Below are positions 5,584 to 7,016 of a stretch of DNA of 7,016 nucleotides, one piece after another (the first letter of the stretch is position 1; every line of letters begins with the position of its first letter). The stretch is taken from positions 1 to 7,016 of the forward strand of contig CAKVMU010000090.1 in the NCBI GenBank assembly GCA_934773085.1, given 5' to 3'. The stretch comes from an uncultured Candidatus Melainabacteria bacterium (GTDB lineage: Bacteria; Cyanobacteriota; Vampirovibrionia; Gastranaerophilales; Gastranaerophilaceae). Both the position numbers and the translations under genes were made by a program. The notes beneath the pieces are model-generated. The model worked only from the letters and a program-made list of their open reading frames with translations, was not told where the DNA came from and did not search any database.

Positions 5584-6258
5584 ATGAAAAACAGATTTGT
5601 AGAAGTATACGCAGGTGCTTATGCCAGCGGGAAATCAGAAACAGCACTAAATAGAGCAAGGACATTCGCTCAAAAAGGAGAAAAAATAACTCTTGTGGAT
5701 TTGGATACTGTAGAACCGGCATACACACTAAGACCCATTGCAAAAGACCTTGAAAAGCTCGGCATAAATGTTATCACTCAACCGGACTGCTTTGGGCTTG
5801 GCGAAGCCGCAAGCTATATAACAGCAGCCCAAGTCAATTGCTTAGCCAATGACGGAAATATTATTATTGACGTCGGATATGGAGCCGGAGGTCTGGATAT
5901 TTTGGATATCATCAACAACATCGGAGATGAAACCGACCTAAGAATCTATCTTGTTGTAAACACTTCCAAATTCGAAACCTCAACCGTCGACAACATAATT
6001 GAATATGTGACCTTCGCAGAAGGGCTTGAAAAACGTCAGTGGAAAAAGTTTTCCGGTATGATTTCCAATACACATTTTGGAGACGAAACCACAAAAGAAG
6101 ATGTAATAAACGGATATAACAAATTAAAACTTGCATCAGAAAAAATCAATATCCCTATCCGTGCAATCGGGGTTGATGAATCTCTAAATTTTGACCCCAC
6201 CTATGACGGAGTCGAAGTCTGGAAATATAACAGACTCATGCCTAAAGCTCTCTGGTAA
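5584..6258 (+). CDS. P-loop NTPase of the SIMIBI (ParA/MinD/CobQ-like) type, function unknown
   Basis: Predicted cytoplasmic nucleotide-binding protein, 224 aa. Residues 11-18 (GAYASGKS) form a Walker A loop, followed by LVDLDTVEPAYTLRP (37-51). This resembles the VDLDIVNPYFRSRE block of a poorly characterised clostridial ATP-binding family, which I recall with GSGKTE P-loops. IIIDVGYGAGG (93-103) is Walker B-like, with a hydrophobic strand ending in Asp96. YLVVNTSKFET (122-132) and GMISNTHFGDETT (158-170) look like the later core strands, the last with a possible base-recognition Asn162. The deviant-Walker signature lysine of ParA (KGGxxK) is absent, so it is not a classic ParA. No membrane segment or extra domain is seen. 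It is cut off from rpsA by a terminator and seems monocistronic. The fold is fairly sure; the role is not known. Confidence 0.82.
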   Translation: MKNRFVEVYAGAYASGKSETALNRARTFAQKGEKITLVDLDTVEPAYTLRPIAKDLEKLGINVITQPDCFGLGEAASYITAAQVNCLANDGNIIIDVGYGAGGLDILDIINNIGDETDLRIYLVVNTSKFETSTVDNIIEYVTFAEGLEKRQWKKFSGMISNTHFGDETTKEDVINGYNKLKLASEKINIPIRAIGVDESLNFDPTYDGVEVWKYNRLMPKALW

Positions 6259-6323
6259 TAGAGTTTGACAATTTTATTGATGTGGTAAATATTTTGTTTG
6301 GTAGATACAATCTACAAGCCTGT

Positions 6324-6353
6324 AAGGTCCTGAAATAAATTCAGGACGACATT
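6324..6353. repeat. Palindromic repeat, probable dispersed REP-like element
   Basis: Perfect 8-bp arms GTCCTGAA (6327-6334) and TTCAGGAC (6340-6347) flank the loop ATAAA. With the flanks AAG and GACATT it closely resembles a short palindrome I recall as dispersed in many bacterial genomes (core ATCCTGAA...TTCAGGATGAC). Here the outermost A-T pair of the arms is a G-C pair, a compensatory change. That identification is from memory. The inverted repeat itself is certain. Confidence 0.6.
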
Positions 6354-6391
6354 ATATATGATTTTCGTAAGCGAATGCGAACTTAATAAAC

Positions 6392-6438
6392 TGTTCAACA
6401 TTTCCACTTTTCAACCATTCAACTCAAATACGTTCAAC
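6392..6438. repeat. Degenerate 8-bp tandem repeats, consensus NNTTCAAC
   Basis: Consecutive units on the plus strand are TGTTCAAC (6392-6399), ATTTCCAC (6400-6407), TTTTCAAC (6408-6415), CATTCAAC (6416-6423), a 7-nt divergent unit (6424-6430) and CGTTCAAC (6431-6438). Four contain exact TTCAAC. Units are far too short and have no spacers, so this is not a CRISPR. Confidence 0.55.
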
Positions 6439-6474
6439 TAGTAATCCCAACCTACCGGCCAAATACATTTACCC

Positions 6475-7016
6475 CTACCCCTTGGCAGCAACGGCTTTGT
6501 AGTAACTGATGTAATCCACCATACAATCAAACTCTGTTGAATAAACAAGTTTATTAACCGTTAACAAGTTTTCCTGCATTTGGTTAAGGTCTAGTTTTGA
6601 TATTACACCTTCTTTAAACTTAGCTTCAGACAAGCTAAAATCTTTGCGTTCAAGTTCTTGAATTTTCTTCTGTTTTGCCAATTTTTCTCTGTCCATATTT
6701 GCTGTTACTAGAGAGTCGTTAACCTCTTGCATAGAGGTTAAATTAACTTTTTCATAATTCTTCAAACTTCTTTCATACGCAATCTTTTTGGCTTTTAAGT
6801 TAGCTTTAATTTTTCCGCCCATAAATATCGGCTGCATAAGTCCGCCACCAAGCCCCCACAGCATACCGGAAGTAGAGAATAGGCTTTCAATATATTTGTT
6901 ATTGAAAAGGATTCCACCACCCAAGTTCAAGGTCGGCAAACATTCTTTTCTCGCAACTTTGACATCAATACCGGCTTTTTCCATCATTTTTTCAGCTTTC
7001 AAATAATCCGGACGTT
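6475..7016 (-). CDS. TolC-family outer membrane efflux protein, C-terminal part (5' end beyond the window)
   Basis: Outer-membrane channel component of type I secretion or tripartite efflux. The frame is open to the right edge: codons before the first apparent TTG (7002) read RPDY, and RPDYLKAEKMMEKAG is the conserved start of the second TolC repeat, so the true start lies outside. Visible are the LPTLNLGGG strand, the QPIFMGGKIKANLKAKK motif that opens the long alpha-hairpin, the coiled-coil segment with SMQEVNDSLV, and the second helix ending SEAKFKEGVISKLDLNQMQENLL and YYKAV. About 180 residues, roughly the C-terminal half less the N-terminal repeat, are present. It converges on the P-loop gene. 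Partners (inner-membrane pump, adaptor) are not in view, so export substrate is unknown. Its presence implies an outer membrane. Confidence 0.9.
   Translation of the reverse strand, partial: RPDYLKAEKMMEKAGIDVKVARKECLPTLNLGGGILFNNKYIESLFSTSGMLWGLGGGLMQPIFMGGKIKANLKAKKIAYERSLKNYEKVNLTSMQEVNDSLVTANMDREKLAKQKKIQELERKDFSLSEAKFKEGVISKLDLNQMQENLLTVNKLVYSTEFDCMVDYISYYKAVAAKG

Larger units (their letters stand above)
6259..6474. other. Intergenic region between convergent genes
   Basis: This 216-nt gap carries no credible gene. It holds a promoter-like TTGACA (6265-6270) with AATATT (6288-6293) at 17-nt spacing on the plus strand, a small hairpin GTAGAT-ACA-ATCTAC (6301-6315), a perfect palindromic repeat (6324-6353), an array of degenerate 8-bp repeats (6392-6438) and a G-rich stretch (minus strand) at the tolC stop. 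No hairpin here is followed by a U-tract, so I find no clear intrinsic terminator for either convergent gene. Confidence 0.6.

Noticed and set aside
6392..6438. CRISPR-like array
   Set aside because: Units are 8 bp, contiguous, degenerate and without spacers, and no cas gene is in view.
7000..7002. TTG at 7002 as the start of a short 175-aa protein
   Set aside because: The codons before it read RPDY in frame, completing the conserved RPDYLKAE block, so the gene is cut by the window edge and is not a short gene.
6788..7006. 72-aa open frame on the plus strand over the tolC-like gene
   Set aside because: It is the complement of a well-conserved TolC segment and has no recognisable features.

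Overview
The window is AT-rich bacterial DNA with dense, short-spaced genes. It encodes the two last enzymes of the MEP isoprenoid pathway, a long-type chorismate synthase, a four-domain S1 protein and a TolC-type outer-membrane efflux protein. This fits a low-GC organism with an outer membrane. My best guess is a Gastranaerophilales/Vampirovibrionia-like lineage (non-photosynthetic relatives of Cyanobacteria). That guess rests on overall protein style, not on a database match, and other low-GC didermic phyla remain possible.

Layout. The left part (1-2634) reads leftward: ispG, then a small secreted protein 2 nt downstream, then a strong hairpin terminator (1201-1237), then aroC on its own promoter. 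Between 2634 and 2675 lies a compact divergent promoter region. Rightward from it come a metallophosphoesterase (2675-3418), a 173-nt non-coding gap rich in inverted repeats and holding a candidate promoter, then ispH (TTG start) and rpsA as a tight pair. These end in a clear intrinsic terminator (5534-5569). A P-loop NTPase of unknown role follows (5584-6258). The 216-nt gap between it and the leftward tolC-like gene holds a perfect hairpin that looks like a dispersed palindromic repeat and an array of degenerate 8-bp repeats. The tolC-like gene enters from the right edge and is incomplete.

How the genes relate. IspG makes HMBPP and IspH reduces it to IPP and DMAPP. Both are 4Fe-4S enzymes and sit on opposite strands about 1 kb apart. 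ispH and rpsA are in the same reading frame, separated by a single stop codon, which recalls the IspH-S1 fusions known in Clostridia. The rest is housekeeping or poorly characterised.

Most notable signals. Three genes (aroC, ispG and the P-loop NTPase) carry a -10 hexamer exactly six bases before the ATG, which predicts leaderless mRNAs. At two of these the promoter is folded into the preceding terminator. The 3419-3591 gap could form alternative RNA structures ahead of ispH-rpsA. No obvious new defence or mobile system is visible.
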